Shown here one piece after another: positions 15,883 through 24,118 of a DNA stretch of 49,428 bases. Source of the DNA: an uncultured Ralstonia sp. Its GTDB lineage: Bacteria > Pseudomonadota > Gammaproteobacteria > Burkholderiales > Burkholderiaceae. The translations under genes were made by a program, and so were the position numbers. The stretch covers positions 1 to 49,428 of the forward strand of contig CAJXMR010000016.1 of assembly GCA_913056305.1 (NCBI GenBank), given 5' to 3'. The notes under the pieces were generated by a model. It was given only the letters and a program-made list of their open reading frames with translations. It made no database searches and was not told where the DNA came from. Numbering within the stretch: position 1 is the stretch's first letter; each line of letters opens with the position of its first letter.

Positions 15883-16341
15883 ATGAAGATTGGTGAATTG
15901 GCCCGGCTGAGTGGCGTGGCCGCCTCGCGCATCCGGTTTTACGAGGCGAGCGGCTTGCTGCAGCCCGCGCAACGGCAGGCCAACGGCTATCGCGAATACG
16001 CGCCCGACACGTTGACCCGGCTGGAGATCATCCTGCGCGCGCAATGCGCAGGGTTCTCCTTGGAGGAGATCCGGGCGATCCTGCCGCCCGATCTGGACAA
16101 CTGGCCGCACGAAGAGCTCCTGCAGGCCCTGCAGGGCAAGATCGACGAGATCGAAGTGCTGGAACAGCGCCTGGCGCAGAGCAAGCGCCACCTGAGCGCA
16201 CTCATGGATGAGATCGGCAGCCAGCAACCCGGTGAAGACTGCGCGGGCAAGGCCAAGCGCATGCTGGACAAGCTCACTGAAAACGTGCCTGGACAAGCCC
16301 CGGTGGATCTTCAGGCGCGGCCTGCGAGAAAGCGCGCTTGA
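15883..16341 (+). CDS. MerR-family transcriptional regulator
   Basis: 152-aa regulator. The start is ATG 15883 (MKIGELARLSGV) after GGGAG. The N-terminal winged HTH is typical (MKIGELARLSGVAASRIRFYEASGLL, NGYREY, LEIILRAQCAGFSLEEIRAIL), followed by a dimerising coiled coil (LQGKIDEIEVLEQRLAQSKRHLSALMDEI). The C-terminal region has one Cys (GEDCAG) and no metal-binding Cys pair or Fe-S cluster set, so it is not a SoxR or a metal sensor by sequence. It is divergent from the flavin oxidoreductase at 14571 and probably controls that gene and itself by binding the TTAAAGTTAACTTGAA dyad. Confidence 0.9.
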   Translation: MKIGELARLSGVAASRIRFYEASGLLQPAQRQANGYREYAPDTLTRLEIILRAQCAGFSLEEIRAILPPDLDNWPHEELLQALQGKIDEIEVLEQRLAQSKRHLSALMDEIGSQQPGEDCAGKAKRMLDKLTENVPGQAPVDLQARPARKRA

Positions 16342-16353
16342 TTCGCGCAGGCC

Positions 16354-17316
16354 CTAGGCCACCAACCGCGCCCGCCCCGATCGACCTGAGCGCCGCACCG
16401 ACTGCGGCGGCTGCCCGAACACCCGGATGAACGCGCGCCGCATCCGCTCCGGGTCGGCAAAGCCCACCGCGCGGGCAATCCCTTCCAACGATTCGTCGCC
16501 GGCCTCCACGCGGGGGCGGGCGGCTTCCGCACGCAGCTTCTCGATGGCCTTGGCGGGCGTCTGGCCGGTCTCGGCAGCGAAGGCGCGGTCGAACTGGCGG
16601 CGGCTCAGGTGGGCGACCTCGGCCAGACGGTCGACGTCCAGCATCTCGTGCAGGTGTTCGCGCGCATAGCTCAACGCGCGGGCGATGCGGCTCGAGGCCG
16701 GGTCCAGCTCCAGCAGCGCCGAGAACTGCGACTGCCCGCCCGGCCGGCGGTGGTACACCACCAGCTCGCGCGCCACGGCGCGGGCCACGTCCACGCCCAG
16801 ATCTTCTTCGATCAACGCCAGCGCCAGGTCGATGCCGGCGGAGATGCCCGCCGAGGTCCACACCGGCCCGTCGTGGATGAAGATGTGATCGCTCTGCACC
16901 TTGATGCGCGGGTAGCGCCGCTGCAACTGCGCCGCCATGCGCCAGTGCGTGGTGGCGCGGCGGTCGTCCAGCAGGCCCGCCGCCGCCAGCGCAAACGCAC
17001 CCGAGCACACGCTCGTCATGCGCCGCGTGTGCCGCGCGGCTCCGTGCACAAAGGCGATCAGCGCGGCGGAGAAGGTGTCCTCGCGCGGCTCCGTGCCCCC
17101 GCTGATGATGAGCGTATCGAAGGCCGGGTCGCCAAGCCCCTGCGTCTGCATGACCAGGCCGGGCGCGCTCTGCACCAGCGCGCCGCCTTCTGACAGCACT
17201 TCGATGTGGTACGCCGGCTGCGACGCGGCCCGGTTGGCGACGTCGAAGGCCGTCAGCGGGCCGGTGAAATCCAGCAGGCTGCAGCCCGGAAACACCAGAA
17301 AGCCGATTCTGCGCAT
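16354..17316 (-). CDS. GlxA-family transcriptional regulator (DJ-1/PfpI + AraC)
   Basis: 320-aa protein with an N-terminal DJ-1/PfpI domain (MRRIGFLVFPGCSLLDFTGPLTAFD, SVCSGAFALAAAGLLDDRRATTHW, with the elbow Cys in VCSGA) and a C-terminal AraC domain (ALSYAREHLHEMLDVDRLAE, LSRRQFDRAF, GFADPERMRRAFIRVFGQPP). It is divergent from an MFS transporter at 17406 across 89 bp, the usual arrangement in which the regulator controls export or uptake of its ligand. It is paralogous in layout to the regulator at 11335, but the sequences differ widely, so this is not a recent duplication. It is tail-to-tail with the MerR-family gene, with a 12-bp gap. Confidence 0.92.
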   Translation of the reverse strand: MRRIGFLVFPGCSLLDFTGPLTAFDVANRAASQPAYHIEVLSEGGALVQSAPGLVMQTQGLGDPAFDTLIISGGTEPREDTFSAALIAFVHGAARHTRRMTSVCSGAFALAAAGLLDDRRATTHWRMAAQLQRRYPRIKVQSDHIFIHDGPVWTSAGISAGIDLALALIEEDLGVDVARAVARELVVYHRRPGGQSQFSALLELDPASSRIARALSYAREHLHEMLDVDRLAEVAHLSRRQFDRAFAAETGQTPAKAIEKLRAEAARPRVEAGDESLEGIARAVGFADPERMRRAFIRVFGQPPQSVRRSGRSGRARLVA

Positions 17317-17405
17317 GATGTCCTGAAACGAGGGAATAACGTCATTTAGGACCGATCATCCTCCGCGACACTGCCGCTGTCAAACGCATTCCTGGAGCGA
17401 AGATC

Positions 17406-18668
17406 ATGACCACCTTGGCGCTTTCTCCCACACCTGCCGACGCTGTTTCGCGCCACCACCGCTGGAAGGTGCTGGGCGTCGGGGTGGCGGCCAATGCCAG
17501 CTTTTCGGCGGCGTTCTCGGGCATTCCCACCACGGCGGTGTTCATCCGCTCGGCGTATCACCTGGGCAATGCGGAGCTTGGCGTTGCGCTCGGGTTGCTG
17601 GGCCTGGGCATCGCCATCAGCGAACTGCCGTGGGGCCTGCTGACCGACCGCTGGGGCGATCGCACGGTGCTGCTGGCGGGCCTGGGCCTGACGGCGCTGG
17701 CGCTGTTGGTGATGGCCTGCTTCGTGGCGCCGCTGCATGGCAATGCGCCGCCGCTGGCGTGGCTGGCGGCGGGCATGTTGAGCGTCGGTTTGCTCGGCGG
17801 TAGCGTGAACGGCTCCAGCGGCCGCGCGGTGATGGGCTGGTTCCGCGAAGGGGAGCGCGGCCTGGCCATGAGCATCCGCCAGACCGCCGTGCCGCTGGGC
17901 GGCGGCATCGGCGCGCTGGTGCTGCCGAGCCTGGCCGCGCATGCCGGGTTTGTGGCGGTGTACGGCGTGCTGGCCGCCGCCTGCGCACTGACGGCGGGGC
18001 TGACCTGGCTGTGGGTGCATGAGGCGCCGGACGTCGCGGCGCCAGTGTCAGGCGCCGCTGCCATACCTGCCGGCCCCGGCCCGCTGCGCGACGCCAACCT
18101 ATGGCGCATGGCGCTAGGCATCGGTCTGCTGTGCGTGCCGCAGGGCGCGGTGGTCGCCTTTGCCACGGTGTTCCTGCGCGATTTCGCCCACGCCAACGTG
18201 CTCACGCTCAGCCTGACCATGGCCGCCGTGCAGGGCGGCGCCGCGGTGACGCGGGTCTGGAGCGGCCGCTGGACCGACCGCCACGGCAATCGCCGCGCCT
18301 ATCTGCGCGTCTGCGCGCAACTGAGCGCGGTGCTGTTCGTCGTGCTGGCGGGCGTCGCCTGGGCCACGATGGCGTTGCCGGTCGAGCTGTCGATCATGCG
18401 CGGCGTGCTGATCGCCGCGCTTGTGGTGGGCGGGATTTGCGTGTCGGCGTGGCACGGCGTCGGCTATACGGAACTGGCCACGCTGGCCGGTGCGCAGCGC
18501 GCCGGCACGGCGCTGGGGTTGGGCAACACTGGGGCCTTTACGGCGCTTGGGCTGACGTCGCTATGTCTGCCGCATGTGCTGGCGTGGTCGTCGTGGCCGG
18601 TGGTGTGGCTGGTGGCGGCGGGCAGCGCCGTGTTGGCGTGGCGCGTGTTTGCGGCCGTACAGCGCTAG
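17406..18668 (+). CDS. Major facilitator superfamily transporter
   Basis: 420-aa inner-membrane protein with about 12 hydrophobic segments. It starts at ATG 17406 after GGAGCGAAGATC. The first cytoplasmic loop has the MFS motif GLLTDRWGDRTVLL (G-x-x-x-D-R-x-G-x-R) and the second half carries the related SGRWTDRHGNRRAYL. A helix-4 region has RAVMGWFREGERGLAMSIRQTAVPLGGGIGA, a pattern of CynX/NarK-like and general MFS permeases. The substrate cannot be predicted. It is divergent from the GlxA-type gene at 16354, which probably regulates it. Downstream the sequence turns into gene remnants from 18730. Confidence 0.92.
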   Translation: MTTLALSPTPADAVSRHHRWKVLGVGVAANASFSAAFSGIPTTAVFIRSAYHLGNAELGVALGLLGLGIAISELPWGLLTDRWGDRTVLLAGLGLTALALLVMACFVAPLHGNAPPLAWLAAGMLSVGLLGGSVNGSSGRAVMGWFREGERGLAMSIRQTAVPLGGGIGALVLPSLAAHAGFVAVYGVLAAACALTAGLTWLWVHEAPDVAAPVSGAAAIPAGPGPLRDANLWRMALGIGLLCVPQGAVVAFATVFLRDFAHANVLTLSLTMAAVQGGAAVTRVWSGRWTDRHGNRRAYLRVCAQLSAVLFVVLAGVAWATMALPVELSIMRGVLIAALVVGGICVSAWHGVGYTELATLAGAQRAGTALGLGNTGAFTALGLTSLCLPHVLAWSSWPVVWLVAAGSAVLAWRVFAAVQR

Positions 18669-18729
18669 CGCTTCGTTGCGTACGCCAAGCAGGACAGCAG
18701 TGCGAGGACGGCCGTTCACGCGCAAGGGA

Positions 18730-19083
18730 CGGTCTGATCGACGTCTATGACGCGAGCGGCACGCTGAAAAAACGCTTCGCGACCGGCGATGTGCTGAATG
18801 CACCATGGGGTATCGCGTCCGCACCGTCGGACTTCGGACCGTTCAGCAACAAGCGCATTGTCGGCAACTTCGGCGATGGCACGATTCATGCTGCCAGTCC
18901 TCGGGCCGGTGCTCTGGTGGGTACGCTCACACAAAAGTGCGGGACGCCGATCACGATTGCAGGTCTGGGGGTATCGGCTTCGGCAACGGGCTGAACGCGC
19001 AGCAGACCAATGCGCTATTCTTTGCGGCTGCCCCGAACGGCGGTACGAACGGCCTTTACGGTCGGCTTGATATCGGCCAGTAA
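18730..19083 (+). pseudogene. Remnant of a TIGR03118-type NHL/beta-propeller protein, frameshifted
   Basis: The C-terminal third of a TIGR03118-family protein can be read in two frames. Frame A (about 18730-18965) gives GLIDVYDASGTLKKRFATG, LNAPWGIASAPSDFGPFSN and RIVGNFGDGTIHA; frame B (about 18966-19083) continues with IGFGNGLNAQQTNALFFAA, GGTNGLYGRLDIGQ and TAA. The junction reads GGTCTGGGGGTATC where one extra T (CTG TGG GGT ATC) would restore the frame, so a single-base deletion is the likely lesion. The N-terminal two thirds are missing. It lies directly after the MFS gene and marks a decayed region. Confidence 0.75.
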
Positions 19084-19182
19084 CTTTTACAAGCGTACAA
19101 GGCGAGGCCAAAGGCGTTCGCGACCGGACCGTCGGTGTTGCGCTGCCGGGGTGTGGTGCATGCTGCGCCTTCAGCGGCCGGC

Positions 19183-19440
19183 TAGAAATGCCATATCGCC
19201 TGGCCCACCCAGTGATTGTCCAGCGCCCCCTGGAATAGCGACTTGGCTCGCCCGACGGTGCCGATGTACCTATGGCGCGAAACCATCGCCTGTGCGCTCC
19301 AGCTCTCGTCGAGACGGCAGCCGTATCCCGCATTGGCGACGACTTCGGCACTCGTGGGCGTGGAGCGGTCGGGCAGTGTGAGCGACGAACCGCAAGGCCG
19401 GCAAAGAAGCCGGAGCCCAGGTACCGGCTCGCGGCTGCCT
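19183..19440 (-). pseudogene. C-terminal remnant of a probable outer-membrane beta-barrel protein
   Basis: Reading the minus strand to the stop at 19183-19185 gives a protein-like end: LPDRSTPTSAEVVANAGYGC, then DESWSAQAMVSRHRYIGTVG, then AKSLFQGALDNHWVGQAIWHF and stop. The alternating hydrophobic/aromatic pattern and the terminal Phe are typical of the last strands of outer-membrane barrels. Upstream the frame runs into a stop at about 19470, and continuation seems to shift to another frame, so the gene is broken. I do not recognise the family. It is opposite in strand to its neighbours. Confidence 0.4.
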
Positions 19441-19608
19441 CCACCGACGGGCGGCCGTGGCTGATGTCATCGCCCGCCTGACCTTGTCGCTTGCTGCGCT
19501 GAGCGCGAAGCGCCACGCGTCGGACCCCGGAGGCCATCGCCAGCCGAGGAAGGAGGAACCGGGGCCGCGGCCACCGGTCACTGAGAGACCGGATATGAAA
19601 GGACGCAA

Positions 19609-19644
19609 GCGGGCGAATCAGCGGGCCAATCAGCGGGCGAATCG
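19609..19644 (+). repeat. Three tandem 12-bp units
   Basis: GCGGGCGAATCA, GCGGGCCAATCA and GCGGGCGAATCG follow each other directly. The array is in the decayed, gene-free stretch upstream of the cytochrome b561 gene. Slipped-strand duplication is the simple explanation. Confidence 0.8.
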
Positions 19645-19840
19645 AAGCGGCCGATCTTGTGATGCGACGTTTCAACCATGGGTCAGCCGCCGTTTGCGCT
19701 TCGGCCGCCACTTGGTTTCCTTGGATAGCGGATGCCACATGAATCCGGATGACTTGAGCGCAGACCACAATCGCATAGCGCGTGACTTCAACCCTCGACC
19801 CATTTTTCTTCTTGCAGACATTTCGAACTTCGGCACAAGC

Positions 19841-20428
19841 ATGACGACACCAGCCAATACCGGCCGTTCGCAGTCGGCCGCACGCTACGGTGGCGTAGCG
19901 ATCATTCTCCACTGGACCATCGCTGCGGCGATCCTGTGCAATGTCGCACTGGCGTGGTGCGTGGATGCTCTGCCCGACGACTGGGTACGCCCTGCCATCG
20001 ACACGCACAAGTCGATCGGCATCACCGCGCTTGGCCTGGTCCTGCTGCGCATTCTGTGGCGCATCTCACATCAACCTCCGCGTTTGCCTGACGCCTTTCC
20101 CAAATGGGAGCGCACCGTGTCGCATATCGCGCACGGGCTGCTCTACCTGATCATGCTCGGCCTGCCGATATCGGGATGGCTTCACGACTCGGCATGGAAA
20201 GACGCCGCCAGTCATCCGATGACGCTCTTCCATCTCGTCCCATGGCCGCGCGTCGGCTTTCTGACGCACCTTGAACCGCAGTTGAAAGAGCACATGCACG
20301 ACGTGCTCGGCGCGGTGCACGCGTGGTTCGCATACGCGCTCTATCTGCTGCTGGCGCTGCATCTGACCGGCGTACTCAAGCACGCGCTGCTCGATCGTCA
20401 ATCCGTCTTGCGACGCATGTGGCCATGA
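19841..20428 (+). CDS. Cytochrome b561-family membrane protein
   Basis: 195-aa membrane protein with four helices, starting at ATG 19841 (MTTPANTGRSQSAARYGG); the much longer frame from 19457 runs through non-coding sequence. Haem-ligand type histidines are present in helix 1 (VAIILHWTIAAAILCNVALAW), near THKSIGITALGLVLLRILW, in SHIAHGLLYLIMLGLPISGW and in VHAWFAYALYLLLALHLTG, matching the bacterial b561/YodB pattern. These proteins carry electrons in the inner membrane, some as superoxide:ubiquinone oxidoreductases. Its stop overlaps the next gene's start (ATGA at 20425-20428), so the two are translationally coupled. Pairing with a glycosyltransferase is unusual. Confidence 0.88.
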   Translation: MTTPANTGRSQSAARYGGVAIILHWTIAAAILCNVALAWCVDALPDDWVRPAIDTHKSIGITALGLVLLRILWRISHQPPRLPDAFPKWERTVSHIAHGLLYLIMLGLPISGWLHDSAWKDAASHPMTLFHLVPWPRVGFLTHLEPQLKEHMHDVLGAVHAWFAYALYLLLALHLTGVLKHALLDRQSVLRRMWP

Positions 20429-21945
20429 GTTCGGTGCTTCGTCCTGTCATGCCCGCAAAGCGCGATGGCGCGGGCAATCATGCGTCGTATGCCGCCGCGC
20501 TTTCCGAAGACGCGTTGAGCGATGCTTTCGCGAACGCATCCCCGCGCATCTCGCCGCGCGGCACGCCTGCCGCCGCGGTGCTGATTCACGGCTGCGTGCT
20601 TGCCTTGTGGATTGTGCTGTTCGCGCGGGCGTTCTTCCTGAGCGGCCTCCTGGCGTGGTCTGTCGGCATCGCCTACGTCATCTACGATACGTTGCTGCTC
20701 ACGTTCGTCGCGCTCAAAACGGTGTCGCTGCTCAAGCCGCTTCATGAGCCGCCTGCCAAAGGGCCATTGCCGACGCTCGGTGTCGTCGTGGCCGCGTACA
20801 ACGAAGCGGCGGTGCTGCCCGTCACGCTCAAGGGTTTGCTTGAGCAAGACGCGGCACCTCAACAGATCGTGATCGCCGACGACGGATCGACAGACGGCAC
20901 GGCTGCGCTATTGACGCGCGAATACGGCCTGATCGAGCCGCCCGAAGGGCAGTCGAGTGCGCCGAGCACGCGATATCCGAACCTGGTCTGGCTGCGCCTG
21001 CCGCATGCCGGCAAGGCGCGTGCGCTGAACGCCGCCATTGCGCTGCTCGATACCGACACGGTGCTGACGGTCGATGCCGACACACGTGTTGCGCGCGACG
21101 CATGCTCAGCCATGCGTGCCGCTTTCGCGCGCGATCCGGAGCTTGTCGCGGCCACCGGCATCATGACGCCGATCTGCGCGAGAACCGTCACGGGCCGATT
21201 CTTTCAATGGTTCCAGACGTACGAGTACATCCGCAACTTCATCTCGCGCTTCGCGTGGATGCGCGCCGACAGCCTGCTGCTCGTTTCGGGTGCGTTCGCG
21301 TGCTTCAGGCGCGAAGCGTTGGTGAACGTGGGCGGCTTCGATCCTGAGTGCCTGGTGGAGGACTACGAGCTGATTCATCGCCTGCACCGCCACGCCGTCG
21401 AACATGGCAAGCGCTGGCGCGTTCGCGTGATCGGCGCAGCGCGGGCACAAACGGACGCACCGGGAACGCTGCCAGCGTTCTTGCGTCAACGGCGCCGCTG
21501 GTTTGCAGGCTTCCTGCAAACGCAATTCTGGAATCGAGACATCACGGGAAATCGCCGCTACGGCGCGCTCGGGCTGCTCATGATGCCGGTCAAGGCCATC
21601 GATACGCTTCAGCCGGTGTACGGGCTCACCGCGTTCGCGCTGCTGCTGATGTTTCTCTTCACGGGACGGTTCTCCACTGCGCTGCCGGTGTTCGGCGTCA
21701 TCGTGGCGAAGATCGTCGCCGACCTCGCGTTCCATCTCTGGTCCGTTCACCTCTATCGCCGCTGGACGGGCGATCGCCGAAGCTCGCGTCTGCCGATGGC
21801 GGTTCTCGCCTGCATCGTGGAGCCGTTCAGTTTTCAGCTGTTGCGGCATACCGGCGCGGCACTGGGCTGGCTGCACGCGCTGACCGCGCGGAAAAGCTGG
21901 GGCGTGCAGGAGCGGGCAGGGCTCGTCGATATGGATCGCATTTGA
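20425..21945 (+). CDS. Processive membrane glycosyltransferase family 2 (PgaC/HasA-like)
   Basis: 506 aa from ATG 20425, which overlaps the b561 stop by ATGA. After two N-terminal membrane helices, the GT2 domain shows VVVAAYNEA, IVIADDGSTDGT, LTVDADTRV (DxD), a GAFACFRREAL acceptor region, VEDYEL (catalytic ED) and QRRRW (QxxRW), the full motif set of processive synthases of poly-N-acetylglucosamine or hyaluronan type. Further hydrophobic helices follow (PVYGLTAFALLLMFLF and beyond). No PgaA, PgaB or PgaD homologue is nearby and there is no PilZ domain, so the polymer and export route are unknown. It differs from the BcsA-like synthase at 2424. The region before it is decayed, so horizontal arrival or partial loss of a larger cluster is possible. 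Confidence 0.88.
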   Translation: MSSVLRPVMPAKRDGAGNHASYAAALSEDALSDAFANASPRISPRGTPAAAVLIHGCVLALWIVLFARAFFLSGLLAWSVGIAYVIYDTLLLTFVALKTVSLLKPLHEPPAKGPLPTLGVVVAAYNEAAVLPVTLKGLLEQDAAPQQIVIADDGSTDGTAALLTREYGLIEPPEGQSSAPSTRYPNLVWLRLPHAGKARALNAAIALLDTDTVLTVDADTRVARDACSAMRAAFARDPELVAATGIMTPICARTVTGRFFQWFQTYEYIRNFISRFAWMRADSLLLVSGAFACFRREALVNVGGFDPECLVEDYELIHRLHRHAVEHGKRWRVRVIGAARAQTDAPGTLPAFLRQRRRWFAGFLQTQFWNRDITGNRRYGALGLLMMPVKAIDTLQPVYGLTAFALLLMFLFTGRFSTALPVFGVIVAKIVADLAFHLWSVHLYRRWTGDRRSSRLPMAVLACIVEPFSFQLLRHTGAALGWLHALTARKSWGVQERAGLVDMDRI

Positions 21946-22045
21946 GCTAAGCGCGCTCGTACCTCGGCTCAGTTTCTTCCTATAGTGACCGGCATGCCGC
22001 CAAGCGTTATGGCTGCCGATCATCACAAAAGACGAGGGAGCCGCC

Positions 22046-23461
22046 ATGCCAGGGCTGAACGCAATCGAGCACGTGGTCGTGCTGATGCTGGAGAACCGGT
22101 CGTTCGACAACCTGTTCGGCACGCTGTATCCGAAGAGCGCCGAGTTCGACGGCCTCTCGGGCGAGGAAACCAACCCCGACGGCAGCGGCGAGCCCGTCCG
22201 CGTGTGGACCTCGCCCACGCCGGTGCCGCCCGGCACCATGATGCTGCCCAGCCCCGACCCCGGCGAGCTTTTCACCGACATCAACCAGCAGCTCTTCGGC
22301 GCACAGGTGCCCGGCCAGCAAGCGCCGGGCATGCAGGGCTTCACCACCAACTACGCCAAGAACGGCGGCGACCCGCGCAACATCATGCATTGCTTCGCGC
22401 CGGAGCACGTGCCGGCGCTCACCACGCTGGCGCGCAACTACGCCGTGTGCGACGCGTGGTTTGCCTCCGCGCCGTGCCAGACCTGGCCCAACCGGTTCTT
22501 CATGCATACCGGCACGGCGCATGGCTATCCGAACAACTCGCCGGTGCATTTTCCGTATCTGATGCCGACGCTGTTCAACGCGCTCGACGGCGTGGTGCCC
22601 GACGGCTGGGCCATCTACTACCACGACTTCCCGCAGTCGCTCACGCTCACGCACCTGTGGATGCACTCGGACCACTTCCACCTGTTCGACGACTTCCTCG
22701 ACGACGCGGCGGGCGGCAAGCTGCCGTCGTACAGCTTTATCGAGCCGCGCTACTTTGCCGATCTCGACTGGCCCAACGATATGCACCCGCCGCACGACGT
22801 CGGCTATGGCGATGCGCTGGTGGCGCAGGTCTACAACGCGCTGGTGCAATCGCCGCAGTGGCCGTCGACCATGCTGATCGTCACCTTCGACGAGCACGGC
22901 GGCTGCTTCGACCATGTGCCGCCGCCGAATGTCGTGCCGCCCAGCCCGCCGCAGCCTGGCCAGTTGTTCGCTTTCGACCGGCTGGGGGTGCGGGTGCCGG
23001 CGGTGGTGGCCTCGCCGTGGGTGCCAAAGGGCACGGTGTTCCGCTCGCAGGGCGCGCAGCCGTATGACCACACAGCAATCATTCGCACGCTGCGCAACCG
23101 CTACAACATCCAGACGCCGCTGACCGCACGCGATGCTGGTGCGCCGGATCTGGCCCAGGTGCTGTCGCTGACCGCGCCGATGCTCGACAACCGCGACGCG
23201 GTGGCCGCCCGCGCCATGACGCCCGACCCCGACGGTCTGCTGGTCGCGCGCAACGCGCCGCTCAACGATTTCCAATGGGCGCTGCATGAGGCGGCGGCCT
23301 TGCTGGCGCCGCTGGGCTCCGGGGTCTCCATCGACGACCACGTGCGCGACCTCTCCACCGACCAGCAGCCGCCCGTGCCCGCCGCGCAGAATGCCGCGCA
23401 GGCTGTGCAGCACATCAAGACCGTGCTGGATTCGATGAACATGCCGTATTCGGGCCAATAA
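22046..23461 (+). CDS. Phosphoesterase / phospholipase C family protein
   Basis: 471-aa alkaline-phosphatase-superfamily protein starting at ATG 22046 after GGGAG. The first metal-site motif is right at the N-terminus (IEHVVVLMLENRSFDNLFG, the ENRSFD signature), followed by FTTNYAKNG, CDAWFASAPCQTWPNRFFMH, HLFDDFLDD, and the C-terminal metal motif VTFDEHGGCFDHVPPP. This is the phosphoesterase family of phospholipase C and AcpA-type acid phosphatases. No signal peptide or twin-arginine motif is present, unlike secreted PlcC enzymes, so a cytoplasmic location or an unusual export route is implied. It is followed after a single base by a GNAT gene, so the two are probably cotranscribed. Confidence 0.9.
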   Translation: MPGLNAIEHVVVLMLENRSFDNLFGTLYPKSAEFDGLSGEETNPDGSGEPVRVWTSPTPVPPGTMMLPSPDPGELFTDINQQLFGAQVPGQQAPGMQGFTTNYAKNGGDPRNIMHCFAPEHVPALTTLARNYAVCDAWFASAPCQTWPNRFFMHTGTAHGYPNNSPVHFPYLMPTLFNALDGVVPDGWAIYYHDFPQSLTLTHLWMHSDHFHLFDDFLDDAAGGKLPSYSFIEPRYFADLDWPNDMHPPHDVGYGDALVAQVYNALVQSPQWPSTMLIVTFDEHGGCFDHVPPPNVVPPSPPQPGQLFAFDRLGVRVPAVVASPWVPKGTVFRSQGAQPYDHTAIIRTLRNRYNIQTPLTARDAGAPDLAQVLSLTAPMLDNRDAVAARAMTPDPDGLLVARNAPLNDFQWALHEAAALLAPLGSGVSIDDHVRDLSTDQQPPVPAAQNAAQAVQHIKTVLDSMNMPYSGQ

Positions 23462-23462
23462 G

Positions 23463-23939
23463 ATGCCGCCCGCCATGCACATCCGCCCATTCCGCCCCGG
23501 CGACGCCCCGGCCCTGCACGCCATCTTCTATTCCGCCGTCCACCAGCTCGCGAAAGGTCATTACACCGCGGCGCAACTCGACGCGTGGGCGCCAGCAGAC
23601 TACGACGCGCGCCAATGGGCAGAGCGAATCACCCGCAACCGGCCTTTCGTCGCGGAGATCAACGGCGTGCCGGTGGGCTACGCCGACCTGCAGCCCAACG
23701 GTTACATCGACCACTTCTTTGTGGCCGGCAACCATGCGCGCCAGGGCGTTGGGCAACGCCTGATGAATCACCTTATCGAGCAGGCCGCCGTGCGCGATAT
23801 CTCGCGCCTGGAGGTGCAGGCCAGCCGCACGGCTGAACCTTTCTTTATCCGTAACGGCTTTACCGTGGTGGCTCGCCAGCAAGTGACGGTGCGCGGCGTG
23901 TCGATGCCCAACGCATTGATGATCCGCGCGCAGGTCTGA
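23463..23939 (+). CDS. GNAT-family N-acetyltransferase
   Basis: 158-aa acetyltransferase. ATG 23463 lies one base after the stop of the phosphoesterase gene, indicating coupling; ATG 23475 (MHIRPFRPGD) is a possible alternative start. GNAT features: MHIRPFRPGDAPALHAIF, VGYADLQPNGYIDHFFVAG and the acetyl-CoA loop NHARQGVGQRLMNHL (R/Q-x-x-G-x-G/A), then ASRTAEPFFIRNGFTVV near the C-terminus. It resembles the YafP/PA4534-type small-molecule acetyltransferases. The substrate is unknown. Confidence 0.9.
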   Translation: MPPAMHIRPFRPGDAPALHAIFYSAVHQLAKGHYTAAQLDAWAPADYDARQWAERITRNRPFVAEINGVPVGYADLQPNGYIDHFFVAGNHARQGVGQRLMNHLIEQAAVRDISRLEVQASRTAEPFFIRNGFTVVARQQVTVRGVSMPNALMIRAQV

Positions 23940-23962
23940 ACATCGGTTTCGCTGCTGCCTTG

Positions 23963-23984
23963 GGCCCGCAAAGCTTTGCGGGCC
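23963..23984. terminator. Perfect 22-bp palindrome after the GNAT gene
   Basis: GGCCCGCAAAG CTTTGCGGGCC is a perfect palindrome 23 bp after the GNAT stop. It forms a strong hairpin but is followed by GGTGGGG, not a T-run, so intrinsic termination is uncertain. Confidence 0.5.
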
Positions 23985-24027
23985 GGTGGGGTGCGGTCTC
24001 GGATGCCCGCCCTGGTGCTGCTGCGAT

Positions 24028-24054
24028 TAAAGAACAAATTCAATCTGTCGTTAC
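24028..24054 (+). promoter_or_regulatory. Candidate sigma-28 (FliA) promoter of the chemoreceptor gene
   Basis: TAAAGAAC and GTCGTTAC are separated by exactly 11 bases. The FliA consensus is TAAAGTTT-N11-GCCGATAA, giving 5/8 matches in each half with the conserved TAAAG intact. It ends 65 bp before the ATG of the chemoreceptor, where flagellar-class promoters are usual. Confidence 0.5.
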
Positions 24055-24118
24055 CTCTGCTTATATCGGCGCCTTGCTGCGCCGACGAAGAGATTTTCCA
24101 CTCGGTGTTGGCAGAGAT

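Noticed and set aside
18716..20008. 430-codon minus-strand frame across 18.7-20.0 kb
   Set aside because: It runs across the TIGR03118 remnant and the start of b561 in the wrong strand; the protein-like signals are in other frames.
23963..23984. Palindrome as a functional intrinsic terminator
   Set aside because: Not rejected as a hairpin, but the lack of a following T-run means termination cannot be claimed firmly.
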